Of a stretch of DNA of 64,000 nucleotides, positions 28,905 to 36,694 are shown in pieces. A program made the position numbers and the translations under genes. How positions within the stretch are numbered: the stretch's first letter is position 1; each line of letters opens with the position of its first letter. Source of the stretch: Thioclava atlantica (GTDB lineage: Bacteria > Pseudomonadota > Alphaproteobacteria > Rhodobacterales > Rhodobacteraceae); NCBI RefSeq assembly GCF_000737065.1, contig NZ_AQRC01000017.1, forward strand, positions 1-64,000, read 5' to 3'. The notes beneath the pieces were generated by a model that was not told where the DNA came from, made no database searches, and saw nothing but the letters and a program-made list of their open reading frames with translations.

Positions 28905-30106
28905 GCGATAGGCTGCGGGTTCTCCTGATCGCGCCCTTCCTGTCGCGCGAGGCGACGGGCGAGGCCTTCGTTGCCTTCAAATGGGCGGAGGCGCTGGCCG
29001 AGCGGGTCGATCTGACGGTGGCCGCCTTCGAAAGCCCCGGCCACACGCCTCTGGCCGAGCAGCTTCCGACCGTGCGCGCGATCACCTGGCCCGCGCCGCG
29101 CATCTTCGACGCGGCGCCGCGGCTGCGCGCGATGCTCAAGCCCGAATGGCCGGTCTTCATGCGCCGGGTCCGGGGCTGGCTCGAAGAGCACGCGGATGAG
29201 TTCGACATCGCCCATCAGATCATGCCGCAGGCGATGCGCTACGCGACGCCGCTGCGCGGGTATGGTCTGCCTTATGTGATCGGCCCGCTCGGCGGTTCGC
29301 TCTCGACGCCGCCCGCCTTCGCCGTCGAGGCGGGGCGGGCGAAATGGTATACGCGGCTGCGCGGGCTCGACCGGCTGCGGCTGCGCTTCGATCCGGCGCT
29401 CCGGGCCTCCTATTCCGACGCGGCGCTCGTGCTCGGCGTCGCCCCCTATATCCGCGACCAGCTCGCCCCGGTGCCGATCCACGCCTATGAGAACGTCCTC
29501 GAGCTTGGCGTGGACGGAGCCGCCCCCGAGCGTCCGGCGCGCAGCGATGGCCCGATGCGGCTTCTGCATGTGGGGCGTGGCGTGCGCACCAAGGGTCTGC
29601 GCGACGTGGTGCGGGCGATGGGACTGCTGAAGGGGCGGACGGATCTGCATCTGACGAGCGCCGGGGCAGGGGAAGAGATCGCGATCTGCCGCGCCGAGGC
29701 CGAACGGCTGGGTGTCGCGGATCGCTGCCGTTTCCTCGGTCCGATCCCGCGTGCCGAGGTGGAGGCGCTCTATGCCGAGGCCGATATCTTCGTGTTCCCG
29801 AGTTGGCGCGAACCCGCGGGCAATGTGCTCTACGAAGCGATGCGCTGGGGCCTGCCGGTGATCGCCGCGGCGCGGGGCGGGCCGGACTGGATCGTCGAGC
29901 AGGGCGTGACGGGGCTCAAATGCCCGGTCACCACGCCCGAGGCGCTTGCCCGCGATGTCGCCGCCGCCATCGCGGCCCTCGCCGACGATCCCGACTTGCG
30001 CGCGCGGTTGGGGGCAGGGGGGCGGGCGAAAGTGCTGCGCGAAGGGCTCTGGCCGGGCAAGGCCGAGAGGCTGGTGCGGCTCTACGAGGGCGCGCTCGGA
30101 GGCTAG
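28901..30106 (+). CDS. Glycosyltransferase family 4
   Basis: A 401-residue GT-B retaining enzyme. The C-terminal donor domain has LLHVGRGVRTKGLRDVVRAM, the FLGPIPRAEVEALYAEADIF block and the EX7E-type motif in PSWREPAGNVLYEAMRWGLP. The N-terminal acceptor domain contains IGPLGGSLSTPP. It overlaps the polymerase gene by 4 bases and ends in a 4-base convergent overlap with the minus-strand GT2 gene. Substrates cannot be told from sequence. Confidence 0.93.
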   Translation: MSDRLRVLLIAPFLSREATGEAFVAFKWAEALAERVDLTVAAFESPGHTPLAEQLPTVRAITWPAPRIFDAAPRLRAMLKPEWPVFMRRVRGWLEEHADEFDIAHQIMPQAMRYATPLRGYGLPYVIGPLGGSLSTPPAFAVEAGRAKWYTRLRGLDRLRLRFDPALRASYSDAALVLGVAPYIRDQLAPVPIHAYENVLELGVDGAAPERPARSDGPMRLLHVGRGVRTKGLRDVVRAMGLLKGRTDLHLTSAGAGEEIAICRAEAERLGVADRCRFLGPIPRAEVEALYAEADIFVFPSWREPAGNVLYEAMRWGLPVIAAARGGPDWIVEQGVTGLKCPVTTPEALARDVAAAIAALADDPDLRARLGAGGRAKVLREGLWPGKAERLVRLYEGALGG

Positions 30107-31074
30107 CGGCCGATCTTCTGCCGCGCCTCGGGGCTGAGCGCCGCGAGAACGGCTCTCGGCGGCGCCATCCCGAAGAAGCCGCGCAACAGCGCCGCCGCCT
30201 CAGCGCGATGCCCCTGGCCCAGAAGCTGGGCGGCTTTCGCCAGCGACCAGGCCGCGCCCCCGATCAGGCCCGAGGGAAAATGCCGGCGCAGGAAGATCGC
30301 CCGTGCCCGATGCTTGAAATATTGCGAGAAGGGCGAGGCGACCGAGCCCATCCGCTGCGAGCCGATCGCGGTACCCGCCATGTGATGCACCACCGCCCCC
30401 TCGCAGAAAGTGATCGGCAGGTCGCCCCGGCGCAGCGCCCAGTCCACCTCTTCGTAATAGAGGAAATAGTCCTCCGCCATCGGCCCGGCACGCTCAAGGA
30501 AGGCGCGCGTCGCGACAAGGCTCGCGCCGGTCACGAAATCGATCTGGGCCGGGTCCGGGGCAGGGCAGTGCGCGGGCGCGAACTGGTTGAGGTTATGCGT
30601 CACCCCGGTTCGCCGGTCGATCACCCCGCCATCGATCTGGATCCGGCCCGGCTCGTCGCCATAGACCACCCGATGGGCGATCATCGCGGCACCTTTCGGG
30701 CCGGGATCGTGGGTCGCGAGACGGCGCGGCGTATCGCGCGGCACGGTGCAGTCGGGATTGAGCAGCCAGAACCGGTCGAGCGCCGGGTTGGCCGCGAGCC
30801 GGGCGAGCCCGAGATTGACCCCGGCTGCGAACCCGCCATTCGCACCCGCCTCGATCAGGGCGACCCCCTCGCTCCCGGCCTGGGACGCGGGTTTCAGATC
30901 GGGTACGGCGATCCGGATCGCGGCGAGCGTGTCATCGGGCGAGGCGTTGTCGACAACGACCACATGCAGCGCGACGTCGTCGATCGCGCGCAGCGAGGCG
31001 AGGCAGGCCCCGATCACATCCGCCGAGCGGTAGGTGACGATGACGACGCCGATGGCGGGGCGCTGATCGGGCAT
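30103..31074 (-). CDS. Glycosyltransferase family 2 (rhamnosyltransferase-like)
   Basis: A 323-residue GT-A enzyme with GVVIVTYRSADVIGACL, HVVVVDNASPDDT, NGGFAAGVNLGL, the LLNPDCTV donor motif and YYEEVDWALR acceptor motif, a combination typical of rhamnosyltransferase-type GT2 enzymes (WbbL-like). It converges with the GT4 gene and closes the glycan cluster; ilvH starts 8 bases beyond its start codon on the same strand, so read-through from the ilv operon into this gene is possible. Confidence 0.92.
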   Translation of the reverse strand: MPDQRPAIGVVIVTYRSADVIGACLASLRAIDDVALHVVVVDNASPDDTLAAIRIAVPDLKPASQAGSEGVALIEAGANGGFAAGVNLGLARLAANPALDRFWLLNPDCTVPRDTPRRLATHDPGPKGAAMIAHRVVYGDEPGRIQIDGGVIDRRTGVTHNLNQFAPAHCPAPDPAQIDFVTGASLVATRAFLERAGPMAEDYFLYYEEVDWALRRGDLPITFCEGAVVHHMAGTAIGSQRMGSVASPFSQYFKHRARAIFLRRHFPSGLIGGAAWSLAKAAQLLGQGHRAEAAALLRGFFGMAPPRAVLAALSPEARQKIGR

Positions 31075-31082
31075 CGGGGGGC

Positions 31083-31643
31083 TCAGGCCCCGCGCGAAAG
31101 CGCCGCCACCCCGGTCCGCGCGATCTCGGCGAGCCCCAGCGGACGCATCAGATCGGCGAAGGCATCGATCTTCTCGGGCGTCCCGGTGATTTCGAAGACG
31201 AAACTCTCGAGGGTGGAATCGACCACGTTGGCGCGAAAGATCTCGGCCAGGCGCAGCGCCTCGATCCGCTTGTCGCCCGTGCCCGAGACCTTGATCAGCG
31301 CCAGCTCGCGCTCGACCGGAGAACCCTCCACGGTCAGGTCCTTGACCTCGTGAACCGGCACGATCCGCCCGAGCTGCGCCTTGATCTGGTCGATCACCGC
31401 CTCGGTGCCGCGGGTGACGACGGTGATCCGGCTCTTGTGGCCCTTGTGATCGACCTCGGCGACGGTGAGGCTGTCGATATTGTATCCGCGCCCCGAGAAG
31501 AGCCCGATCACCCGGGCGAGCACGCCCGCCTCGTTATCCACGATCACCGCGAGCGTATGCGAACTCTCGACCTGGGAATGGCTGTCACGCAGGTCGTAGG
31601 CCGAGTGGCTCGACGAGCCTTTCTTGATCTTCAGAGCGGCCAT
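31083..31643 (-). CDS. ilvH: IlvH, acetolactate synthase small regulatory subunit
   Basis: IlvH activates the IlvB/IlvI catalytic subunit and confers valine feedback inhibition. The 186-residue protein has the N-terminal ACT domain (SHTLAVIVDNEAGVLARVIG, LFSGRGYNIDSLTVAEVD) and the ALS_ss_C domain (ELALIKVSGTGDKRIEAL...FVFEITGTPEKIDAF). It follows ilvB by 90 bases containing a repeat element and a hairpin, which may reduce its expression relative to ilvB. Confidence 0.97.
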   Translation of the reverse strand: MAALKIKKGSSSHSAYDLRDSHSQVESSHTLAVIVDNEAGVLARVIGLFSGRGYNIDSLTVAEVDHKGHKSRITVVTRGTEAVIDQIKAQLGRIVPVHEVKDLTVEGSPVERELALIKVSGTGDKRIEALRLAEIFRANVVDSTLESFVFEITGTPEKIDAFADLMRPLGLAEIARTGVAALSRGA

Positions 31644-31675
31644 CGCCTCTCTCCTTTTCTATCTTTGGACCAGAT

Positions 31676-31704
31676 CTTCCTCTTGATCCAAATATCCCGG
31701 GGGG
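31676..31704. repeat. Intergenic AAATATCCC-type repeat, copy 3
   Basis: A 28-base stretch beginning CTTCCTCTTGATCC and ending AAATATCCCGGGGG is identical to 49532-49559. It lies between ilvB and ilvH, two genes of one operon. Confidence 0.75.
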
Positions 31705-31705
31705 T

Positions 31706-31725
31706 CTGGGGGGCTGGCCCCCCAG
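31706..31725 (-). terminator. Intercistronic hairpin between ilvB and ilvH
   Basis: CTGGGGGG (31706-31713), loop CTGG, CCCCCCAG (31718-31725), 8 bases after the ilvB stop. There is no U-tract, so partial attenuation or mRNA stabilisation is more likely than full termination. Confidence 0.5.
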
Positions 31726-31733
31726 CCTGCACA

Positions 31734-33479
31734 TCACACCAGCGCGGCGCCTTCCTTGAAGACCTCGGCATCGGCCGCGAGCAGCATCTCGTTATGGGGC
31801 TTGCCGCTCGGGATCATCGGGAAGCAGTTCTCGTGCTTCTCCACGAGGCAGTCGAACAGCACCGGCCCGTCATGCGCGATCATCTCCATGATCGCATCGT
31901 CGAGATCGGCGGGGTCGGAGACCTGCATCCCCTTCCAGCCGAAGCTCTCGGCGAGCTTGACGAAATCGGGCAGGCTTTCGGACCAGCTATGCGAGTAGCG
32001 CTCGCCATGCAGCAGTTCCTGCCACTGGCGCACCATCCCGAGGCGTTCGTTATTGAGGATGAACTGCTTCACCGGCACGCGGAACTGGGTCGCGGTGCCC
32101 ATCTCCTGCATGTTCATCAGCCAGCTCGCCTCGCCCGCGACGTTGATCACCAGCGCGTCGGGATGCGCGATCTGCACGCCGATCGAGGCCGGGAAGCCGT
32201 AGCCCATGGTGCCCAGACCCCCGGAGGTCATCCAGCGGTTCGGATCCTCGAAGCCGAGGAACTGTGCGGCCCACATCTGGTGCTGGCCCACCTCGGTCGT
32301 GATGTAGCGGTCGTATTTCTTGGTGAGTTCCTCGAGCCGCTGCAGCGCATATTGCGGTTTGATGGTGTTCTCCGAGGCGGTGTAGGCGAGGCAGTTGACC
32401 TTCTTCCATTCCTCGATCTTCTTCCACCACTTCTCGAGCCCGGATTTGTTGAGCTTGCGCCCGCGCGATTTCCAGACCTTGAGCACGTCCTCGAGCACAT
32501 GGCCGATATCGCCGAGGATCGGCAGGTCGACGGGGATGATCTTGTTGATCGAGGAGGCGTCGATATCGACATGGACCTTGGTCGAGCGCGGCGAGAAATC
32601 CGCGATCCGCCCGGTGATCCGGTCGTCGAAGCGGGCGCCGAGATTGATCATCAGGTCGCAGCCATGCATCGCGAGATTGGCCTCGTAGAGCCCGTGCATC
32701 CCGAGCATTCCGAGCCACGACTTGCCGGAAGCCGGATAGGCGCCAAGCCCCATCAGGGTCGAGGTGATCGGGAAGCCGGTCGCCTCCACCAGCTCGCGCA
32801 GAAGCTGGCTCGCGGCGTTGCCGGAATTGATGACGCCGCCACCGGTGTAGAAGATCGGGCGCTCGGCGGTTTCGATCAGCTCGACGAGCTTGGTGATCGC
32901 ATCGAGATCGCCTTTCACCTTCGGCTGATAGTGGTCGGTCTTCGCGGCTTTCGGTTCGGTATAGGTCGCGACGGCGAATTGCACGTCCTTGGGCATGTCC
33001 ACCAGAACCGGGCCGGGGCGGCCAGAGGTGGCGACATGGAAGGCCTGATGGATCGTCTCGGAGAGCTTCGCGGGGTCCTTCACCAGCCAGTTATGCTTGG
33101 TGCAGGGGCGGGTGATGCCCACCGTATCGGCCTCCTGGAACCCGTCGGTGCCCACGAGGAAGGTCGGAACCTGGCCCGTCAGCACCACGACCGGGATCGA
33201 GTCCATCAGCGCGTCGGTCAGGCCGGTCACCGCGTTGGTGGCGCCGGGGCCCGAGGTCACCAGCACCACGCCCGGCTTGCCGGTTGAGCGAGCATAGCCC
33301 TCGGCCATGTGGACGGCGGCCTGTTCGTGGCGCACGAGGATGTGGCGGATATCGTTCTGCTGGAAGATCTCGTCATAGATCGGAAGGACCGCGCCGCCCG
33401 GATAGCCGAAGATCGTATCGACCCCCTGATCCTTCAGCGCCTGCACCACCATCTTCGCGCCGGTCATCTGCCGTGCCAT
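31734..33479 (-). CDS. ilvB: IlvB/IlvI, acetolactate synthase large catalytic subunit
   Basis: This ThDP enzyme condenses pyruvate with pyruvate or 2-ketobutyrate in branched-chain amino-acid synthesis. The 581-residue protein shows the three domains: FGYPGGAVLPIYDE and RHEQAAVHMAEGYA (catalytic Glu), GPGATNAVTGL, and the C-terminal ThDP domain with TMGYGFPASIG. The usual GDGSF ThDP motif is replaced by AGEASWLMNMQE, a GEA variant. Upstream lie an attenuator terminator, a leader peptide rich in Ile, Leu and Val, and a good promoter, so expression is probably set by charging of those tRNAs. Confidence 0.97.
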   Translation of the reverse strand: MARQMTGAKMVVQALKDQGVDTIFGYPGGAVLPIYDEIFQQNDIRHILVRHEQAAVHMAEGYARSTGKPGVVLVTSGPGATNAVTGLTDALMDSIPVVVLTGQVPTFLVGTDGFQEADTVGITRPCTKHNWLVKDPAKLSETIHQAFHVATSGRPGPVLVDMPKDVQFAVATYTEPKAAKTDHYQPKVKGDLDAITKLVELIETAERPIFYTGGGVINSGNAASQLLRELVEATGFPITSTLMGLGAYPASGKSWLGMLGMHGLYEANLAMHGCDLMINLGARFDDRITGRIADFSPRSTKVHVDIDASSINKIIPVDLPILGDIGHVLEDVLKVWKSRGRKLNKSGLEKWWKKIEEWKKVNCLAYTASENTIKPQYALQRLEELTKKYDRYITTEVGQHQMWAAQFLGFEDPNRWMTSGGLGTMGYGFPASIGVQIAHPDALVINVAGEASWLMNMQEMGTATQFRVPVKQFILNNERLGMVRQWQELLHGERYSHSWSESLPDFVKLAESFGWKGMQVSDPADLDDAIMEMIAHDGPVLFDCLVEKHENCFPMIPSGKPHNEMLLAADAEVFKEGAALV

Positions 33480-33544
33480 TTGCTCACTCCATATTCCCGC
33501 CGACGGGTCTCTCCCGTCTGTCGCTGCCGCATCGTCCTGTCAAG

Positions 33545-33572
33545 AAAAAGCCCCCGGCTTTCAGGCGGGGGC
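33545..33572 (-). terminator. Attenuator terminator of the ilv operon
   Basis: Read on the minus strand, a GC-rich 5' arm (33572-33565) and 3' arm (33558-33550) form a stem of about 8 bp with a one-base bulge and a small loop, followed by TTTTTC (33549-33544). It lies 66 bases before ilvB and 27 bases after the leader-peptide stop, the layout of a classical attenuator. Confidence 0.85.
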
Positions 33573-33614
33573 GCATGGGAACCTTCATGGTCAAACCGTT
33601 ACCGGCCCATGCGC
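33571..33614 (-). promoter_or_regulatory. Alternative (antiterminator-type) stem in the ilv leader
   Basis: GCGCATGGG in the last codons of the leader peptide (33614-33606) is perfectly complementary to CCCATGCGC (33579-33571), whose end overlaps the first two pairs of the terminator's 5' arm. The two stems are therefore partly exclusive. A ribosome terminating at the leader stop would cover the first arm and free the terminator. Confidence 0.65.
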
Positions 33615-33649
33615 TTGGCTCCTACGACGACAAGAAGAATCGCATCCAT
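33599..33649 (-). CDS. ilv leader peptide (16 aa, Ile-Leu-Leu-Val-Val-Val)
   Basis: A short frame from ATG 33649 to TAA 33599 encodes MDAILLVVVGAKRMGR. Six consecutive codons are for the three branched-chain amino acids (ATT CTT CTT GTC GTC GTA). AAAGGGA lies 7 bases upstream of the ATG. Together with the promoter 30 bases upstream and the attenuator downstream this is a textbook branched-chain leader peptide: when Ile/Leu/Val-tRNAs are scarce the ribosome stalls and ilvB-ilvH are read. It is unlikely to have a function as a protein. Confidence 0.9.
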   Translation of the reverse strand: MDAILLVVVGAKRMGR

Positions 33650-33678
33650 TGCGGATCCCTTTCGAATGCTTCGGGCGG

Positions 33679-33707
33679 ACATTAGGAGCGGCGGATTTGG
33701 GCGTCAA
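33679..33707 (-). promoter_or_regulatory. Sigma70-type promoter of the ilv leader and ilvB
   Basis: On the minus strand TTGACG (33707-33702) and TAATGT (33684-33679) are separated by exactly 17 bases. Initiation about 7 bases downstream (near 33672) would leave a 5' leader of roughly 23 bases before the leader-peptide ATG. Confidence 0.75.
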
Positions 33708-33943
33708 TGGCAAAAGCTGAATAAAATGTCGCGTCAGGCGGTGAAATCTTCCTGATTGTTGCGCCGCTGCGGCGCAAGGTCGCAATTTTGGGAAAAAACG
33801 GGGTGGTTCGGAAGGGCCTTGCGCGTGGATTGCCGGTCACTTCGGCCGGAACCGCCGGAAAAACCGGGCTCAACTCGCGAGTTTGCTTCTCGCCCAATCA
33901 GCCGCAGGTGGTAAGGTGAATAGACCGCATCGGCCCTTAAACG

Positions 33944-33971
33944 CTTGACCTTTTCGGGCTCCTCGGTCAAG
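33944..33971. promoter_or_regulatory. Inverted repeat CTTGACC-N14-GGTCAAG upstream of the TRAP permease genes
   Basis: CTTGACC (33944-33950) and GGTCAAG (33965-33971) are perfect inverted copies 51 bases before dctQ. The rest of the ilv-dctQ gap (33708-33943) holds no gene. It could be an operator for a dimeric regulator of the transporter or part of the promoter; no regulator gene is adjacent. Confidence 0.4.
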
Positions 33972-34021
33972 GACAGGCAACGGCCCGAAGCCGGGTGGGA
34001 AACCAAGGGAGGAAGTGGAAA

Positions 34022-34594
34022 ATGGGCGCTTTACTTGCCCTTTCACGTCTTATCGACACGATAAACGAGAAGATCGGAAAGGCTGTCGCCTGGCTGATCC
34101 TGGTGTCGATCATCGTGAGTGCGACAAACGCCATTGTCCGGAAGCTGTTCGACATGTCGTCGAATGCGTGGCTGGAACTGCAATGGTATCTTTTCGGTGC
34201 AGCGTTCCTCGGGGCCGCGGCCTATACGCTCAAGCAGAACGAGCATATCCGCATCGACATCGTCTACGGTGCCTTCTCGCGCAAGGTGCAGCACTGGATC
34301 GACCTGCTCGGGCACATCTTCTTCCTGATGCCCTTCGTGATCCTGATGCTCTTCAAGCTCGTGCCCTACGTTCTTCTCTCGGTCCATTCGGGCGAGATGT
34401 CGACCAATGCCGGCGGCCTGATCCTGTGGCCTGCCAAGATGCTGCTGCTGATCGGCTTCATGCAGCTCTTCTTCCAGGGCATTTCCGAGATCATCAAGAA
34501 AATCGCGGTGATGCGCGGCCTGATCGAAGACCCGCATGCGCTCTCGGCGGGCCATCACGGCCATGATCCGATCGCGGAAGAGGAGGCGCTCTGA
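34022..34594 (+). CDS. TRAP transporter small permease (DctQ family)
   Basis: A 190-residue protein with four membrane segments (about 20-40, 53-75, 95-117, 139-160), containing the DctQ motif WLELQWYLFGAAFLGAAAYTLKQNEHIRID. TRAP transporters import organic acids driven by sodium. The ATG at 34022 has GGAGGAAG 8 bases upstream. Its stop TGA shares one base with the start of the large permease (TGATG), a typical dctQM coupling. The C-terminal tail is His-rich (GHHGHDP). Confidence 0.93.
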   Translation: MGALLALSRLIDTINEKIGKAVAWLILVSIIVSATNAIVRKLFDMSSNAWLELQWYLFGAAFLGAAAYTLKQNEHIRIDIVYGAFSRKVQHWIDLLGHIFFLMPFVILMLFKLVPYVLLSVHSGEMSTNAGGLILWPAKMLLLIGFMQLFFQGISEIIKKIAVMRGLIEDPHALSAGHHGHDPIAEEEAL

Positions 34595-36330
34595 TGCTCG
34601 AGCTTATCGCTCAGAACATGGCGCCGATCATGTTCGTGTCGCTGATCGTGTTCCTTCTGATCGGCTACCCGGCCGCCTTCGCCCTGGCGGCGAACGGCCT
34701 GTTCTTCTTCGTGATCGGCGTCGAGCTGTCGGGCTATTCCGGCGGCGCGATCAACCTCAGCTGGCCCTTGCTCAGCGCGATGCCGGAACGGTTCTGGGGG
34801 GTCTTGAGTAACGAGACGCTTCTGGCCATTCCATTCTTCACATTCATGGGGATCGTGCTCGAGAAATCGGGCATGGCCGAGGATCTGCTCGACACGATCG
34901 GCCAGCTGTTCGGCCCCGTGCGCGGCGGTCTCGCCTATGCGGTGATCATCGTGGGGGCGCTTCTCGCGGCCACCACCGGCGTCGTTGCGGCCTCGGTGAT
35001 CGCGATGGGCCTGATCTCGCTGCCGATCATGCTGCGCTATGGCTATGACCGGAAGGTGGCGACAGGCGTGATCGCGGCCTCAGGCACATTGGCGCAGATC
35101 ATTCCGCCCTCGCTGGTGCTGATCGTCCTGGCCGACCAGCTCGGCCGCTCGGTGGGCGACATGTACAAGGGCGCGATGATCCCGGGTCTCGTGCTGACCG
35201 GCATCTATCTCGGCTATGTCGCGCTGATGTCGATCATCCGCCCGCACTCGATGCCGGCCCTTCCGAAGGAAGCCCGGACGCTCGGCTCGGGCGTGACCTC
35301 GCTCGTTGTCGCGCTGGTCGGCGCGGGCGTGATCTACTATCTCGGTCTGGCGTATTTCGAGAAGACCGGATCGAGCGTCAACAATGCCGAGATCCTCGCC
35401 GCGGGCGTCGCCGTGATCGCGATCTACATCGTCGCCGTGCTCGACAAGGCGCTGAAGACGAACGTGATGAGCCGTCTGGCCCAACAGGTCGTGATCGTGC
35501 TGATCCCGCCGCTGGCGCTGATCTTCCTGGTGCTCGGCACCATCTTCCTCGGCGTTGCGACCCCGACCGAAGGCGGCGCGATGGGTGCGGTCGGTGCGAT
35601 CGTGCTCTCGGCGATCAAGAAGCGCCTGAGCTACCAGGTTGTGCGCGACGCGCTCGCGGCCACGACGCGGCTCTCGGCCTTCGTGCTCTTCATCCTTCTG
35701 GGCGCGCGGATGTTCTCGTTGACCTTCTACGGGGTGAACGGGCAGATCTGGGTCGAGCATCTGCTGACCTCGCTTCCGGGTGGCCAGCTGGGCTTCCTGA
35801 TCGTGGTCTCGCTGCTGGTGTTCTTCCTGGCCTTCTTCCTCGACTTCTTCGAGCTGGCCTTCATCATCGTGCCGCTTCTGGCGCCGGCCGCCGAGAAACT
35901 GGGGATCGACCTGATCTGGTTCGGCGTCATCCTGGGCGTGAACATGCAGACCTCGTTCATGCACCCACCCTTCGGCTTCGCGCTGTTCTACCTGCGATCG
36001 GTCGCGGCCAAGGTGCCTTATATCGACAAGGTCACGGGCAAGAAGATGGAGCCGGTGAAGACCTCCCAGATCTACTGGGGCGCCATTCCCTTCGTGTTCA
36101 TCCAGATCGCGATGATCGCCATCGTGATCGCCTTCCCGGGCATGGTGATGCATTACAAGGGCAAGGTGGTGGATCCCTCCACGGTCGAGATCAAGCTGCC
36201 GACGATGCCGGGCCTCGATGGCAGCGGTCTGGGAGGCCTGGGCGGGCTGCCGCCCCTGGCGCCTCCGGGTGGTGCGCCTTCGTCGGATGGAGGCGGTCTG
36301 CCTCCGCTTCCGGCACCGGGCAGCAACTGA
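34594..36330 (+). CDS. TRAP transporter large permease (DctM family), long form
   Basis: DctM forms the transmembrane transport channel. The 578-residue protein has the family motifs IPFFTFMGIVLEKSGMAEDL, SLPIMLRYGYDRKVATGVIA and SGTLAQIIPPSLVLIV, and ends in hydrophobic segments FLAFFLDFFELAFIIVPLLA. It is over 100 residues longer than a classical DctM: an extra hydrophobic region at about 220-320 and a Gly/Pro-rich C-terminal tail (GSGLGGLGGLPPLAPPGG...). Long-form DctMs pair with TakP-like binding proteins, two of which lie 0.6-3 kb away on the opposite strand. Confidence 0.93.
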   Translation: MLELIAQNMAPIMFVSLIVFLLIGYPAAFALAANGLFFFVIGVELSGYSGGAINLSWPLLSAMPERFWGVLSNETLLAIPFFTFMGIVLEKSGMAEDLLDTIGQLFGPVRGGLAYAVIIVGALLAATTGVVAASVIAMGLISLPIMLRYGYDRKVATGVIAASGTLAQIIPPSLVLIVLADQLGRSVGDMYKGAMIPGLVLTGIYLGYVALMSIIRPHSMPALPKEARTLGSGVTSLVVALVGAGVIYYLGLAYFEKTGSSVNNAEILAAGVAVIAIYIVAVLDKALKTNVMSRLAQQVVIVLIPPLALIFLVLGTIFLGVATPTEGGAMGAVGAIVLSAIKKRLSYQVVRDALAATTRLSAFVLFILLGARMFSLTFYGVNGQIWVEHLLTSLPGGQLGFLIVVSLLVFFLAFFLDFFELAFIIVPLLAPAAEKLGIDLIWFGVILGVNMQTSFMHPPFGFALFYLRSVAAKVPYIDKVTGKKMEPVKTSQIYWGAIPFVFIQIAMIAIVIAFPGMVMHYKGKVVDPSTVEIKLPTMPGLDGSGLGGLGGLPPLAPPGGAPSSDGGGLPPLPAPGSN

Positions 36331-36336
36331 GTGATC

Positions 36337-36367
36337 GAGGCGGCCCTGCGGGGCCGCCTCTTGCTTT
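36337..36367 (+). terminator. Rho-independent terminator after dctM
   Basis: GAGGCGGCCC (36337-36346), loop TGCG, GGGCCGCCTC (36351-36360), then TTGCTTT. A perfect 10-bp stem 6 bases after the dctM stop. Confidence 0.8.
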
Positions 36368-36418
36368 CGCGCTGACCGCGCATTCGCCGGCGGCGAGTTT
36401 CAACGGAGAATAGAAACG

Positions 36419-36589
36419 ATGCGGATCTTGGGTTTGGTCTTCACGGGGATGGTGGCGCTCGGACTGGCGGGCTGCGGGAGCACGACCGAGCAGCGCGCGG
36501 CCACCGGTGGGGTGGCGGGGCTCGTCGTGGCGGGCCCGGTCGGCGCGGCGGTCGGGGCCGGTCTCGGCGTCGTCACCAAGAAGAACTGA
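36419..36589 (+). CDS. Tiny lipoprotein A (56 aa) with glycine-zipper tail
   Basis: The frame encodes a signal peptide MRILGLVFTGMVALG ending in the lipobox LAGC (Cys19), then GSTTEQRAATGG and a Gly/Ala-rich hydrophobic tail (VAGLVVAGPVGAAVGAG) ending VTKKN. GGAG lies about 10 bases before the ATG. A paralogue follows 105 bases downstream with the same STTEQRAATGG core, so both are real genes although short. Similar small glycine-zipper lipoproteins exist in many proteobacteria; function unknown. Confidence 0.8.
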   Translation: MRILGLVFTGMVALGLAGCGSTTEQRAATGGVAGLVVAGPVGAAVGAGLGVVTKKN

Positions 36590-36610
36590 GAAGAGCCGCA
36601 GGCCGCCCGC

Positions 36611-36630
36611 GCCCCGGTGGGAACCGGGGC
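36611..36630 (+). terminator. Hairpin between the two lipoprotein genes
   Basis: GCCCCGGT (36611-36618), loop GGGA, ACCGGGGC (36623-36630). The TTTT at 36646 is too far for a standard terminator, so this may be a weak or processed 3' end. Confidence 0.4.
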
Positions 36631-36694
36631 AGGGGCTGGCGCGTCTTTTCCCCGGGTGGCCTAATACGGCCTTGAAACGGGAAAGGACGAAGAC

